DNA of 64,000 nt from Franzmannia pantelleriensis (GTDB taxonomy: Bacteria; Pseudomonadota; Gammaproteobacteria; Pseudomonadales; Halomonadaceae): positions 1 through 64,000 of the forward strand of contig NZ_FNGH01000005.1 in assembly GCF_900102875.1 (NCBI RefSeq). Direction: 5' to 3'. Under the pieces are notes generated by a model. That model had not been told where the DNA came from and ran no database searches. It worked only from the letters and a program-made list of their open reading frames with translations. This document shows positions 35,486 through 44,939 of the stretch, piece by piece. The position numbers were made by a program, and so were the translations under genes. The stretch's first letter is position 1, and every line of letters begins with the position of its first letter.

Positions 35486-35815
35486 AATCGCAGGCTCGTC
35501 TCAGGCCTTCGGGTATGAATTTGGAGAGGGAGAGCCTACTGAATTCATCTGTCACTCCATGGCTAGCGCTAAACAAGAGGATACTTGACTGACACCTCAT
35601 CGCTCGCGCTTGTTGTTGGTCTTGTGAACACTCACGCCAGTAAATTGATAAGCCTATTGCATTGCAACGTCAACCATTTTTCCACTCAATAACAACATGA
35701 TAGGAGATACCGATATTCAATATCGCCAAAAACGATTGGCACTCAACAGGGCGAGTAAATATATTGGAACTCGCGCCGCAAGAAACATCCCTCTTCAATA
35801 ATAATAGGAGTCCTC
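35486..35815. promoter_or_regulatory. Divergent regulatory region lysR/pxpA with a perfect 15-bp palindrome
   Basis: This 330-bp gap is AT-rich and non-coding. The main feature is CGATATTCAATATCG at 35711-35725, a perfect 7+1+7 inverted repeat 90 bp before pxpA, which is a suitable position for a LysR activator site. GGAG (about 35808) precedes pxpA. No terminator or other gene is visible. Confidence 0.5.
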
Positions 35816-36568
35816 ATGGCCATTCCCCTGCTCAACTGCGACATGGGCGAGAGCTTCGGCAACTGGCGCCTGGGCATGGACGCCGATGTCATGCCCTACG
35901 TCGACTGCTCCAACATTGCCTGTGGGTTCCACGCTTCCGACCCCCATGTGATGCGCCGTACCGTAGCGCTGGCCGCCAAGCATGGCGTCAGGATCGGCGC
36001 CCATCCCGGCTACCCCGACCTGATGGGCTTCGGCCGCCGCTCCATGGCCTGTACGCCTGCCGAAGTGGAAGACCTGGTGCTCTACCAGGTCGGCGCACTG
36101 GCCGGCATCTGTCAGGCCGAAGGCACCCATCTGCACTACATCAAGCCCCACGGTGCGCTCTATAACGACATGGCTGGAGATCCGGCCCTGCTGGAGGGCG
36201 TGATGCGCGCCGTGCATGCCTACGACCCCGAGCTGCCGCTGATGCTGATGTCCACCGCCGACCCCGCGCCAAGCCGCGAGCTGGCCGCGAAAGTGGGCGT
36301 AACGATCTGGTTCGAGACCTTCGCCGACCGCGCCTACGACGCCAACGGCCACCTCGCCTCGCGGCGCTTGCCCAATGCCGTGCATCACGACCAGGCGACC
36401 ATCGTTGCCCAGGCCGTGGCACTGGCCAAGGGCGAGCCGCTCACCGCCCTGGACGGCACCGTGCTGCAGCTGCCCAGCGACACCCTCTGCGTACATGGCG
36501 ACAACCCCGAGTCAGTGGCGGCAGTGCGCGCCATCCGCGAGGCCTTCCAGGCGCTGGAGAAGGCGTGA
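35816..36568 (+). CDS. pxpA: 5-oxoprolinase subunit PxpA (LamB/YcsF family)
   Basis: A 250-residue subunit of the ATP-dependent enzyme that opens 5-oxoproline (pyroglutamate) to glutamate. Characteristic segments are [13 protein letters not shown] (residues 5-17), [11 protein letters not shown] (34-44), GAHPGYPDL (about 62) and [12 protein letters not shown] (about 108). Length is normal. AGGAG precedes the ATG. It leads the pxpABC operon, with GTG of pxpB overlapping its stop. Confidence 0.95.
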   Translation: MAIPLLNCDMGESFGNWRLGMDADVMPYVDCSNIACGFHASDPHVMRRTVALAAKHGVRIGAHPGYPDLMGFGRRSMACTPAEVEDLVLYQVGALAGICQAEGTHLHYIKPHGALYNDMAGDPALLEGVMRAVHAYDPELPLMLMSTADPAPSRELAAKVGVTIWFETFADRAYDANGHLASRRLPNAVHHDQATIVAQAVALAKGEPLTALDGTVLQLPSDTLCVHGDNPESVAAVRAIREAFQALEKA

Positions 36569-37269
36569 CCCCGCGTATCGACACCACCGCCATGGACGCC
36601 TTGATGGTGCGATTGTTCGACGCCATCGACGAGCGCAACATGGCCTGGATCATGGCCGCCGACCGCGCCCTGCGCGACGCCTTTGGCGATGCACTGATCG
36701 ATCTGGTGCCCTCCTACACTACCCTGCTGGTGCACTACGACTGCCAACGGTTGGGTCACGCAGCGGCACGCGCACGCACGCTGCAGGCCCTCGATGGCCT
36801 GCAGCCGGCCGATACCCAGAGCGGACAGCTGCACGAGATCCCGGTGTGGTACGACGAGAGCGTCGGTCCTGAACTGCCGCGGGTCGCACAGCGCGCCGGG
36901 CTCGATGTCGAGACCCTGATCGCGCGCCACTGCAGCCACGACTACTGCGTGTTCGCGCTGGGCTTTGCGCCCGGCTACGGCTTCATGGGATTGGTTGACG
37001 AGGACCTGGCCACCCCGCGGCTGGAAACGCCGCGGCGCAAGGTCGCCGCCGGCAGCGTGGGTATCGCTGATCGCCAGACGGCCATCTATCCGCTGCTCTC
37101 ACCCGGCGGCTGGAATATTCTCGGCCGCACCGCAGTACCGCTGTTTGAGCATGCCCGCCGCGGCGAACCGCTGCTGCTTCCCGGCGACAAGGTCCGCTTC
37201 AAGGCCATCTCGCGCGCCGAGTTCGAAGCCGACGGTGGCGACACTACGCCGCTGGAGGAGCGCCCATGA
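36565..37269 (+). CDS. pxpB: 5-oxoprolinase subunit PxpB (KipI family)
   Basis: A 234-residue subunit starting at GTG 36565, overlapping the pxpA stop by four bases. The C-terminal cyclophilin-like region carries the family marks [19 protein letters not shown] (about 132), the [19 protein letters not shown] stretch and [10 protein letters not shown]. It works with PxpC as the ATP-using half of the enzyme. Its stop overlaps pxpC by four bases. Confidence 0.94.
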   Translation: MTPRIDTTAMDALMVRLFDAIDERNMAWIMAADRALRDAFGDALIDLVPSYTTLLVHYDCQRLGHAAARARTLQALDGLQPADTQSGQLHEIPVWYDESVGPELPRVAQRAGLDVETLIARHCSHDYCVFALGFAPGYGFMGLVDEDLATPRLETPRRKVAAGSVGIADRQTAIYPLLSPGGWNILGRTAVPLFEHARRGEPLLLPGDKVRFKAISRAEFEADGGDTTPLEERP

Positions 37270-38204
37270 GCCAGGCCACGACCGGTATCGTCGTCAAACA
37301 GACCGGCCCGCTGGCGCTGGTCCAGGACGCCGGACGTTTCGGTATCCGCCACCTGGGCGTGACCCAGGGCGGCGCCGCCGACTGGATCTCGTTTCGCTGG
37401 GCCAACTGGCTGCTCGGCAACCCTCTCGACAGCGCCGCACTGGAGATCGTCATGGGCGGCGGCCTGACCCTCGAGGTGGAGCGCGCCACGCGCCTGGCCC
37501 TGGCCGGCGCCGACCTCGCCGCGACCCTCGACGATGTGCCCCTGACGCCAGGCACCAGCTTCAGCGTGCGCGCCGGCCAGCGGCTGGTGTTCCGCCAGCC
37601 GCTGGCCGGGCTGCGTGCCTATCTGGCGTTCCCCGGCGGCCTCGACGCGCCGCAGGTGCTGGGTAGCCGCGCCTGCACCGCACGCGAACGGTTGGGTGGC
37701 CTACACGACGATGGCCAGCCGCTGATCGCCGACGATCGCCTGACCTGGCCCGGCGAGGCACCCGCTGAGCGTCGGCTGACCAAGGGCCAGGGGACACGCA
37801 TGCCCGAATCAGGCTGCCGCCTGTCGCTGGTGCCCGGCGCGCAGGTCGCCCACTTCAGCGGCGTCAGCCTCTACCGCGCTTTCAATTTGCCGTGGCAGGT
37901 CGACAACCGCGCCGACCGCATGGGCGTGCGGCTCACCGGACCTGCACTGCGCTGTTCGCTGCGCGGCATGGTCTCCGAGGGCATTCCGCTGGGCGCCGTT
38001 CAGGTGCCCGCCGACGGCCAGCCTATCGTGCTGCTCAACGACCGCCAGACCATCGGCGGCTATCCGCGCCTTGGCGCCCTCACCCCCAGCGCCTGCGCCG
38101 CCCTCGCCCAGTGCTTGCCGGGTACCGAAGTGCGCCTGGCGCCCCAGAGTCCCGGCCAGGCACAGGAAGCGCATCTGCGCCAGCTGGCAGCTTGGCAAGA
38201 CTGA
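37266..38204 (+). CDS. pxpC: 5-oxoprolinase subunit PxpC (KipA family)
   Basis: A 312-residue subunit, the biotin-carboxylase-associated AHS2 family. Marks are LVQDAGRFGIRHLGVTQGGAAD (about 18-39), LRAYLAFPGGLD and the late GMVSEGIPLGAVQVPADGQPIVLLND. It ends the pxpABC operon. After the stop, no clear hairpin terminator is seen before the next operon, 190 bp away. Confidence 0.94.
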   Translation: MSQATTGIVVKQTGPLALVQDAGRFGIRHLGVTQGGAADWISFRWANWLLGNPLDSAALEIVMGGGLTLEVERATRLALAGADLAATLDDVPLTPGTSFSVRAGQRLVFRQPLAGLRAYLAFPGGLDAPQVLGSRACTARERLGGLHDDGQPLIADDRLTWPGEAPAERRLTKGQGTRMPESGCRLSLVPGAQVAHFSGVSLYRAFNLPWQVDNRADRMGVRLTGPALRCSLRGMVSEGIPLGAVQVPADGQPIVLLNDRQTIGGYPRLGALTPSACAALAQCLPGTEVRLAPQSPGQAQEAHLRQLAAWQD

Positions 38205-38291
38205 AATCTTATCAACTTTTCAATTAGTTAGAGGATAGAGAGAAAGACGGCTCACAATATGGATGTGGGTTCTGGATAGTTTGTCGTGTGC

Positions 38292-38352
38292 TATGGTCAT
38301 GGCGTGAAGGCCGTCTATGACCCATAACTGACTAGCCGGGCGAGACGTCTCG
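38292..38352. promoter_or_regulatory. Candidate operators upstream of the first Liv operon
   Basis: Two symmetric elements lie before livG. TATGGTCAT (38292) and ATGACCCATA (38317) form an imperfect inverted repeat with a 16-bp gap. CGAGACGTCTCG at 38341-38352 is a perfect 12-bp palindrome 46 bp before the start codon. The cognate regulator is unknown; the AraC-family protein encoded nearby is one candidate, although that family usually prefers direct repeats. Confidence 0.4.
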
Positions 38353-38397
38353 GCAGCCAGTATGCACCTTATAACGACAACAGCGGCGGAGCCTGCG

Positions 38398-39153
38398 ATG
38401 CCAGAGGCAATCATCGAGACCACCGGCCTGACCAAGAGCTTCAAGGGGTTCAGGGCGGTCAACGACATTTCCTTTCAGGTGCTGCCGGGCACCATTCACG
38501 CCATGATCGGCGCCAACGGCGCCGGCAAGACCACCTGCTTCAATCTGCTCACCAAGTTCCTGCGCCCCACCAGCGGCCAGATCCTGTTCAAGGGTCGCGA
38601 TATCACCACCCTCAAGCCCGATCAGATCGCCCGCCTGGGCCTGGTGCGCTCGTTCCAGATCTCGGCGGTGTTCGGCCGCCTGACCGTGCTGGAGAACGTC
38701 AAGCTGGCGCTGCAGCGTCACCGCGGCGAATCCTACGATTTCTGGGGGTCGCACCGCCGTCTCGACCACCAGCGTCAGCGCGCCGAAGCGCTGCTCGACG
38801 ACGTCGGTCTGAGCGATGTAGTGGACACCCCTGCCGCCGAGCTGCCCTACGGCCGCAAGCGCGCCCTGGAGCTTGCCACCACCCTGGCGCTGGACCCGCA
38901 GGTGATGCTGCTCGACGAACCGCTGGCCGGCATGGGCACCGAAGACGTAGGCCGTATCGCCGCCCTGATCCGACGAGTGGCGGAGGGCCGTACCGTGCTG
39001 ATGGTGGAGCACAATCTCGGGGTGGTGGCCGAGCTGTGCGACCGCATCACCGTGCTGGCGCGCGGCGAGATACTGGTGGAGGGTGACTACGCCACGGTGT
39101 CCAAGGATCCGCGCGTCATCGAATCCTATATCGGAGGTGCCGCCCATGGCTGA
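38398..39153 (+). CDS. livG: Branched-chain-type ABC transporter ATP-binding protein LivG, cassette 1
   Basis: A 251-residue ATPase of the LivG class. The start is ATG 38398 behind GGCGGAG; an earlier ATG at 38362 lacks a ribosome site. Walker A GANGAGKT is at about residues 37-44, the family's RSFQISAVFGRLTVLENV follows, the signature region is LPYGRKRALELA (a variant of LSGG) and Walker B is VMLLDEPLAGM. Its 3' end overlaps livF by eight bases. This pair lies apart from the rest of cassette 1, separated by an antiparallel regulator gene. Confidence 0.92.
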   Translation: MPEAIIETTGLTKSFKGFRAVNDISFQVLPGTIHAMIGANGAGKTTCFNLLTKFLRPTSGQILFKGRDITTLKPDQIARLGLVRSFQISAVFGRLTVLENVKLALQRHRGESYDFWGSHRRLDHQRQRAEALLDDVGLSDVVDTPAAELPYGRKRALELATTLALDPQVMLLDEPLAGMGTEDVGRIAALIRRVAEGRTVLMVEHNLGVVAELCDRITVLARGEILVEGDYATVSKDPRVIESYIGGAAHG

Positions 39154-39874
39154 GCCAGCCCGCGACTCGCAACCCGCCACGATGCTCAGTATTCGTAACC
39201 TCAACGCCTGGTACGGCGAGAGTCACGTGCTCCACGGCATCGACCTCGAGGTGCCCGAAGGTCAGGTGGTAACCCTGCTGGGGCGCAACGGCGCCGGCAA
39301 ATCCACCACCCTGAAGTCGATCATGGGCCTCGTGCCCCGGCGTGAGGGCAATATCCGCCTGCAAGGCGCCGAGACCATCGCCCAGCCGCCCTTTCAGATC
39401 GCCCGGCAGGGGATCGCCTTCTGCCCCGAGGACCGCGGGATCTATGCCACCCTCGACGTACGCGAGAATATCGAGTTGCCGCGGCGCATCAATGCCAACG
39501 GTCTCACCACCGAGCAGATCCTGGACCTGTTTCCCAACCTGCGTGAGCGCCTGCACAGCCCCGGCTCCAAGCTCTCCGGGGGCGAGCAGCAGATGCTGGC
39601 GATTGGCCGCATCCTGCGCACCGGGGCGCGCTTTCTGCTCCTCGACGAGCCCACCGAAGGCCTGGCGCCGGCCATCGTCGAGCAGATCGGCAACACCATC
39701 CGCCACCTCAAGGAACAGGGCTACACCATCCTGCTGGTAGAACAGAACCTGCGCTTCGCGATGTCGCTGGCCGACCACCACTATCTGGTCGACCACGGCC
39801 AGGTGGTAGCCAGTTACGACCGCCAGAGCATCGAGCAGAATGCCGATGCGCTACTGGCCCAGCTCGGCGTGTGA
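39146..39874 (+). CDS. livF: Branched-chain-type ABC transporter ATP-binding protein LivF, cassette 1
   Basis: A 242-residue ATPase of the LivF class. The start is ATG 39146 with GGAGG eight bases before; the open frame further upstream lies inside livG. Walker A GRNGAGKS is at about 42-49, the LivF-type AFCPEDRGIYATLDVREN at about 91, the signature LSGGEQQML and Walker B LLLDEPTEGLAP. It ends six bases before the convergent AraC-type gene. Confidence 0.93.
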   Translation: MAEPARDSQPATMLSIRNLNAWYGESHVLHGIDLEVPEGQVVTLLGRNGAGKSTTLKSIMGLVPRREGNIRLQGAETIAQPPFQIARQGIAFCPEDRGIYATLDVRENIELPRRINANGLTTEQILDLFPNLRERLHSPGSKLSGGEQQMLAIGRILRTGARFLLLDEPTEGLAPAIVEQIGNTIRHLKEQGYTILLVEQNLRFAMSLADHHYLVDHGQVVASYDRQSIEQNADALLAQLGV

Positions 39875-39880
39875 CCGCCA

Positions 39881-40741
39881 TCACTCCTGGCTGTGGTGTC
39901 GAAAGTGCGACGGCGAAACGCCCTTCATGCGCTTGAAGGTCTTGGAGAAAGCGAACGGACTCTGATAGCCGACCCGTACCGCGATCTCCTCCACCGGCAA
40001 GCTGCTGGTGGCCAGCAGATGGGCGGCGTGCTGCATGCGCAGCTGGGTCAGCTGCTGCATGGGGCTGCGGCCGAATACCTTGCGGCTGATGCGCCGCAGA
40101 TGCTCGCTGCTGACATGGGCTATCTCGGCCATTTCCTCGATGGTCCAGTGCTTTTCCAGGGTCGGTATCACCGCATCGAACACCGCCACGATGCGCGTGT
40201 CCCGCCGCCAGGGATCGGCGAAGCGCGAGATATAGCGCTCGATGGTGTCCCCCCACATCTCGCAGCTGGCAGCATCGCCCTGGCCGTGAAATACCTCACT
40301 GTAGAGCCCCAGGATGGCATGTTTCATCGGCTCGGGATCGAAATGCTGCATGATCGGCGCAATGGTGCCTACCACCGAGCGCGGCGCGCTGGGCAGATAG
40401 CGCACCCAGCAGTACTGCCAGCGGCTACCGGGGACGGCGTGGAAGGCATGCAGGCCATGGGCAGGGGCGAAGGACATCATGTTGCGGCGCATGGTGCACC
40501 AGCCGCCGTCGAGCAGCATGCGCCCCTCGCCGCCCAGCGAGCCGTGAATATAGGCGCCGCTGAGTCGTGTGCGCACGATCCGGTAAGGCACGGCGGCATC
40601 GCCGACGCCGACGTGGGAGATATGCCGATCGCGCAGCGCCTGGCAGTCATCCACGCGCACGATCCACTGCCGAGTATCGCCGCCAACAATGTGGGTTTCG
40701 GATAGGTAGTCGTGCTCTGACGCCATGGCGGGATCACTCAT
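39881..40741 (-). CDS. AraC family transcriptional regulator
   Basis: A 286-residue regulator with an N-terminal cupin-like sensor (about 20-150, with HVGVGDAAVPYRIVRTRLSG) and a C-terminal double helix-turn-helix (about 190-284; SSLPVEEIAVRVGYQSPFAFSKTFKRMKGVSP). The start is ATG 40741 behind AAGGG. It lies antiparallel inside the first Liv cassette, divergent from livK, so it probably senses the imported compound or a product and activates livKHM and the genes behind it. Confidence 0.9.
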   Translation of the reverse strand: MSDPAMASEHDYLSETHIVGGDTRQWIVRVDDCQALRDRHISHVGVGDAAVPYRIVRTRLSGAYIHGSLGGEGRMLLDGGWCTMRRNMMSFAPAHGLHAFHAVPGSRWQYCWVRYLPSAPRSVVGTIAPIMQHFDPEPMKHAILGLYSEVFHGQGDAASCEMWGDTIERYISRFADPWRRDTRIVAVFDAVIPTLEKHWTIEEMAEIAHVSSEHLRRISRKVFGRSPMQQLTQLRMQHAAHLLATSSLPVEEIAVRVGYQSPFAFSKTFKRMKGVSPSHFRHHSQE

Positions 40742-40847
40742 TTTGGCCCTTACTGATAACAGCAACACATAACAGAAACCGGTTGATTAACGCCAACTAT
40801 AACAACAACGCCACACAACAATAGCTCTCAGAGCACAGGAGAATACA

Positions 40848-42080
40848 ATGCCAGCCAAGATCCCTTTTAAAACCTTCGCCCTGTCGTCGATGGTGCTCGC
40901 CATGGGCGCCGCATCCGGTGCCATGGCCAGCAACGGCTTTTCCGACGACGTAGTGCGTATCGGCGTGCTGACAGATATGTCCGGTATCTACACCGACCTC
41001 TCCGGCGAAGCCGCGGTCGAGGCGGTACGCATGGCCGTCGAGGACTTCGGTGGCGAGGTCGGTGGCGTCCCCATCGACGTCATCTACGGTGACCACCGCA
41101 ACCGCGCCGATACCGGCGCCAGCCGCGCCCGTGAATGGTACGACAGCGACGGCGTCGACATGATCAACGACCTCTCCAACTCCGGGGTTGCCCTGGCGGT
41201 AGCGGCGGTTGCCGAAGAGCGCCAGCGCCACGCCATCGTCAACTCGTCCTCCAATATCGGTCTGACCAACGACTACTGCTCGCCCTATGTGACCCACTAC
41301 ACCTACGACGCCCACTCGCTGGCCCACGGTACCGGCAAGTCGATCGTCGAGGACGGCGGCGATACCTGGTTCTTCCTGACCGTCGACTTCGCCTTTGGCA
41401 TCGGGCTCGAAGAACAGGTCTCGGAGGTGGTGCGCGAGGCCGGCGGTCAAGTCGTGGGGGCGGCCCGCCACCCGCTGGATACCACCGACTTCTCCTCCTA
41501 CGCCCTGCAGGCCCAGGCCTCGGGCGCCGAGATCATCGGCATCGCCTCGACCGGCGCCGATGCCATCAACGCCATCAACGCGCTGGCCGAGTTCGGTGTT
41601 ACGCCCGGCCAGCGCCCGGCGGCCCTGCTGCTGTGGTACGACGACATCGTCAGCCTCGGCCTGGAGACCGCTCAAGGCCTGATGCTCACCAATGCCTTCT
41701 ACTGGGACGCCAACGACGAGACCCGCGAGTTCTCCGAGCGCTTCTACGAGCGCACCGGGCGCATGCCCAACATGGCTCACGCCGGCAACTACTCTTCCAC
41801 CATGCACTACCTCAACGCCGTGGAAGCCGCGGGAACGGACGACCCGGACGCGGTCTCCGAGCAGATGCGCGAACTGGAAATCAACGACTTCTTCGCCAGC
41901 GGCGGCTATATCCGCCCCAATGGCCGCATGGTCCACGACCAGTACCTGTGGGAGGTCAAGTCGCCAGACGAGTCGGAGTATGACTACGACTTCCTGCGCC
42001 TGCTGACCACCATCCCCGGTGAGGAAGCCTTCCAGCCGCTGGAAAACAGCACCTGCCATCTGCTTGACAACGACCAGTAA
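40848..42080 (+). CDS. livK: ABC transporter substrate-binding protein (LivK/Peripla_BP_6), cassette 1
   Basis: A 410-residue periplasmic receptor with a signal peptide ending at GAMA (about residue 27) and mature start SNGFSDDVVRIGVLTDMSGIY. The type I receptor fold is complete, with SSSNIGLTNDYCSPYVTHYTYD (about 131) on the ligand-contacting side. The two cysteines (in DYCSP and STCHLL) could pair. The sequence group resembles receptors for aromatic or amide compounds rather than leucine, but the ligand is not identifiable. A GGAG site precedes the ATG. A strong hairpin follows, as is common after highly expressed receptor genes. Confidence 0.9.
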   Translation: MPAKIPFKTFALSSMVLAMGAASGAMASNGFSDDVVRIGVLTDMSGIYTDLSGEAAVEAVRMAVEDFGGEVGGVPIDVIYGDHRNRADTGASRAREWYDSDGVDMINDLSNSGVALAVAAVAEERQRHAIVNSSSNIGLTNDYCSPYVTHYTYDAHSLAHGTGKSIVEDGGDTWFFLTVDFAFGIGLEEQVSEVVREAGGQVVGAARHPLDTTDFSSYALQAQASGAEIIGIASTGADAINAINALAEFGVTPGQRPAALLLWYDDIVSLGLETAQGLMLTNAFYWDANDETREFSERFYERTGRMPNMAHAGNYSSTMHYLNAVEAAGTDDPDAVSEQMRELEINDFFASGGYIRPNGRMVHDQYLWEVKSPDESEYDYDFLRLLTTIPGEEAFQPLENSTCHLLDNDQ

Positions 42081-42088
42081 GTGACGCC

Positions 42089-42114
42089 GCTGCCCGGGGA
42101 CTCCCCCGGGCAGC
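42089..42114 (+). terminator. Strong hairpin between livK and livH of cassette 1
   Basis: GCTGCCCGGGG (42089-42099) pairs perfectly with CCCCGGGCAGC (42104-42114) over a 4-base loop. There is no T-run. This looks like an mRNA stabiliser or partial terminator that keeps receptor level above permease level, not an operon end. Confidence 0.6.
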
Positions 42115-42163
42115 ACCGTGATACCGACCGTCGTCCCTTTGTTCTCTCTGTGAGCAGTCAATC

Positions 42164-43051
42164 ATGGATATCTTCGGTGTACCCATTCAGGCCCTGATGG
42201 GTCAGCTCATGCTGGGTATCGTCAACGGCTCCTTCTATGCCGTCCTGAGCCTCGGCCTGGCGATCATCTTCGGCGTGCTCAAGATCGTCAATTTCGCCCA
42301 CGGTGCCTTTTTCATGCTGGGTGCCTTCACCGCCTTCCTGCTGGCCCAGCACCTTGGCGCCAACTACTGGACCACCCTGCTGGTGGCACCGCTGGCCGTC
42401 GCACTGTTCGGCATGCTGTTCGAGTGGCTGTTCCTGCGCCGGCTGTACGGGCTCGACCCGATCTACGGCCTGCTGCTGACGTTCAGCCTGGTACTGGTGC
42501 TGGAGGGCGGCTTCCGGGTCGCCTTCGGCTCCTCCGGCCAACCCTTTGCCACTCCGGAAGCGCTGCGCGGCACCCTTAACCTTGGCTTCATGATCCTGCC
42601 CATGTATCGCGGGTTCGTGATCGTCGCGGCACTACTGGTGTGCCTGGTGACCTGGTTCGTGATCGAACGCACCTCGCTGGGCGCCAACCTGCGCGCCGCC
42701 ACCGAGCGCGCCGAATTGACCCAGGCCTTCGGCATCAACGTGCCGCGTCTGGTGACCCTGACCTACGGCGTCGGCGTGGGCCTGGCAGCGTTTGCCGGGG
42801 TGCTCGCCGCGCCGATCTTTCACGTCAATCCATCGATGGGCTCGAGCCTGGTGATCATCATCTTCGCGGTAGTGGTCATCGGCGGGTTGGGGTCGATCAT
42901 GGGCGCCATTGTCACCGGCCTGGGGCTGGGCGTGGTGGAGGGCTTCACCCGGGTGTTCTACTCGGAGTTCTCCTCGACCATCGTGTTTCTGGTCATGGTG
43001 CTGGTACTGCTGCTACGCCCGGCCGGTCTGTTCGGCCGAGAGGAGGGCTGA
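42164..43051 (+). CDS. livH: Branched-chain-type ABC transporter permease LivH, cassette 1
   Basis: A 295-residue inner-membrane permease with about eight spans. LivH marks are GSFYAVLSLGLAIIFGVLKIVNFAHGAFFMLGAF at the N-terminal end (segments of the family-conserved NxAHG motif) and GAIVTGLGLGVVEGF near the end. The gene starts 50 bp after the hairpin. Its stop is two bases before the LivM start. Confidence 0.92.
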   Translation: MDIFGVPIQALMGQLMLGIVNGSFYAVLSLGLAIIFGVLKIVNFAHGAFFMLGAFTAFLLAQHLGANYWTTLLVAPLAVALFGMLFEWLFLRRLYGLDPIYGLLLTFSLVLVLEGGFRVAFGSSGQPFATPEALRGTLNLGFMILPMYRGFVIVAALLVCLVTWFVIERTSLGANLRAATERAELTQAFGINVPRLVTLTYGVGVGLAAFAGVLAAPIFHVNPSMGSSLVIIIFAVVVIGGLGSIMGAIVTGLGLGVVEGFTRVFYSEFSSTIVFLVMVLVLLLRPAGLFGREEG

Positions 43052-43053
43052 CC

Positions 43054-44052
43054 ATGCAACTTCGCTCCCTGACCTGGCCGCTGCTGATCGTCGGCCTGCT
43101 AGCGCTGCTGGCGGTGCCTTTCTTCCCACAGCTGGTGTACTCGGTGTTCATCATGAAGACGCTGTGCTTCGTGCTGTTCGCTTGCGCCTTCAACCTGCTG
43201 CTGGGGCATACCGGCATTCTCTCCTTCGGCCACGCCGCCTTCTTCGGTAGCGGCGCCTATGTCACCGGCCAGCTGGTCAAGGCCTATGGCGTGCCCACCG
43301 AACTGGGGATTCTTGCCGGCGGCCTGGTGGCTGCGTTTCTGGGGGCAGTGATCGGCGCCCTGGCGATTCGCCGCAGCGGCATCTATTTGGCGATGATCAC
43401 CCTGGCGATATCACAGCTGGTGTTCTTCTTCTTTCTACAGGCGCCCTTCACCGGCGCCGAGGACGGACTGCAGCGGATTCCACGCGGCACCTTTCTGGGG
43501 GTACTCGACCTCAACAACGATACCGCCCTCTACTACGTGGTGCTGGGCATCGTCGGCGCCGGCTTGTGGGTCGTGTGGCGCACCGTCAACTCGCCGTTCG
43601 GCCAGGTAATGCGGGCGATCCGCGAACACGAGCCGCGCGCCATCTCGCTGGGTTATCCGGTGGCCCGCTACAAGGTGCTGGTGTTTGCCCTCTCCGCAGG
43701 CCTGTCGGGCATCGCCGGCTCGCTCAAGGCGATCATCTTCCAGCTGGCAGCACTTTATGACGTCCACTGGCACACCTCCGGCGACGTCATCCTAATGACC
43801 CTGCTGGGCGGCATGAACACCGTGTTTGGCCCCGCCGTGGGCGCGGCCATCGTCTCCACCCTCAACCACTACCTGGACCCGTTCGGTGCCTGGGTCACGG
43901 TGATCATCGGCGTGGTGTTCATGACCTGCGTACTGATGTTCCGCCAGGGCGTGGTGGGCGAGCTAGGCAAGCTGTTGGCGTCACGTCGGTCGCCCACAGC
44001 GCCGCCTGACACGACGCCTCACGCCAGCGCGCATGCCGATAGCCACCGCTGA
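43054..44052 (+). CDS. livM: Branched-chain-type ABC transporter permease LivM, cassette 1
   Basis: A 332-residue permease. The start is ATG 43054 behind GAGGAGGG; an open frame stretches far upstream through livH but is a shadow. LivM marks are [19 protein letters not shown] (about 51), [15 protein letters not shown] (about 107) and [17 protein letters not shown] with the EAA-like loop. The C-terminal 25 residues form a His- and Ala-rich tail. It reads into the TIM-barrel gene, whose start lies 34 bp after the stop. Confidence 0.92.
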   Translation: MQLRSLTWPLLIVGLLALLAVPFFPQLVYSVFIMKTLCFVLFACAFNLLLGHTGILSFGHAAFFGSGAYVTGQLVKAYGVPTELGILAGGLVAAFLGAVIGALAIRRSGIYLAMITLAISQLVFFFFLQAPFTGAEDGLQRIPRGTFLGVLDLNNDTALYYVVLGIVGAGLWVVWRTVNSPFGQVMRAIREHEPRAISLGYPVARYKVLVFALSAGLSGIAGSLKAIIFQLAALYDVHWHTSGDVILMTLLGGMNTVFGPAVGAAIVSTLNHYLDPFGAWVTVIIGVVFMTCVLMFRQGVVGELGKLLASRRSPTAPPDTTPHASAHADSHR

Positions 44053-44086
44053 ACCCTACTCGAACCTCACAACCAAGGAGGCCAGC

Positions 44087-44914
44087 ATGGCCCAGCTCGA
44101 TAGAACCACCCTGATGGCCCGCTTTCGCGACATGGCCGCACGCGGCCAGCCAATCATCGGCGGCGGCGCCGGCACCGGCATCTCGGCCAAGTGCGAGGAG
44201 GCCGGCGGCATCGACCTGATCGTGATCTACAACTCCGGGCGCTACCGTATGGCCGGCCGCGCATCCTCTGCCGGCCTGCTGGCCTACGGCAATGCCAACC
44301 AGATCGTCCAGGAGATGGCGCTGGAGGTGTTGCCGGTGGTCAAGCACACCCCGGTCCTGGCCGGGGTCAACGGCACCGACCCCTTCGTAATCATGCCCAA
44401 GCTGCTGCGCGAGCTTAAGGACCTGGGCTTCTCCGGGGTGCAGAACTTCCCCACCGTGGGCCTGATCGACGGCACCTTCCGCATCAGCCTGGAGGAGACC
44501 GGGATTACCTACGCCGACGAGGTGGAGATGATCCGCCAGGCCCATGAGATGGACATGCTGACCACGCCGTATGTGTTCTCCGCCGAGGAGGCAGTGGCGA
44601 TGACCGAGGCCGGCGCCGACATCATCGTCGCGCATATGGGGGTCACGGTAGGCGGCACCATTGGCGCCGCCTCGGCCAAGACACTCGACGAGTCGGTGCG
44701 GCTGATCGATGAGTGGGCGGCGGCGGCGCGCGAGGTACGCGACGATGTGCTGGTGCTGTGCCACGGCGGCCCCATCGCCACCCCCGAAGACGCCGCCTAT
44801 GTGATGCGCGAGAGCAAGCTATGCCATGGCTTCTACGGCGCCTCGAGCATGGAGCGCCTGCCTACGGAGATCGCGCTCACCGAGCAGATCCGCCAGTTCA
44901 AGGCCATCTCATAA
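44087..44914 (+). CDS. PEP hydrolase-like TIM-barrel protein, first copy
   Basis: A 275-residue cytosolic TIM barrel of the phosphoenolpyruvate hydrolase-like family (Pfam PF09370), the same domain as the C-terminal half of the plant resistance protein Tm-1. The start is ATG 44087 behind GGAGG. Conserved blocks include [19 protein letters not shown] (about 23-41), [13 protein letters not shown], the [13 protein letters not shown] phosphate-site-like loop (about 224) and a closing [15 protein letters not shown] second copy lies 1.7 kb downstream. The reaction is not established; the family name rests on one biochemical report that I cannot verify here. Confidence 0.83.
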   Translation: MAQLDRTTLMARFRDMAARGQPIIGGGAGTGISAKCEEAGGIDLIVIYNSGRYRMAGRASSAGLLAYGNANQIVQEMALEVLPVVKHTPVLAGVNGTDPFVIMPKLLRELKDLGFSGVQNFPTVGLIDGTFRISLEETGITYADEVEMIRQAHEMDMLTTPYVFSAEEAVAMTEAGADIIVAHMGVTVGGTIGAASAKTLDESVRLIDEWAAAAREVRDDVLVLCHGGPIATPEDAAYVMRESKLCHGFYGASSMERLPTEIALTEQIRQFKAIS

Positions 44915-44939
44915 GCCACACCATAACAAGGAGCACACC

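Noticed and set aside
28956-38386. Short shared string TTATAACGACAAC near 28956 and 38371, with similar ATAACAACAAC near 40799
   Set aside because: Short and low in complexity; no consistent position relative to genes, so not reported as a regulatory element.
40824-40834. GCTCT-C-AGAGC inverted repeat just before the livK ribosome site
   Set aside because: Five-base arms; likely chance, although it could affect translation.
40797-42161. 454-residue open frame on the minus strand
   Set aside because: Antisense to LivK of cassette 1; low complexity (Val/Gly/Asp-rich).
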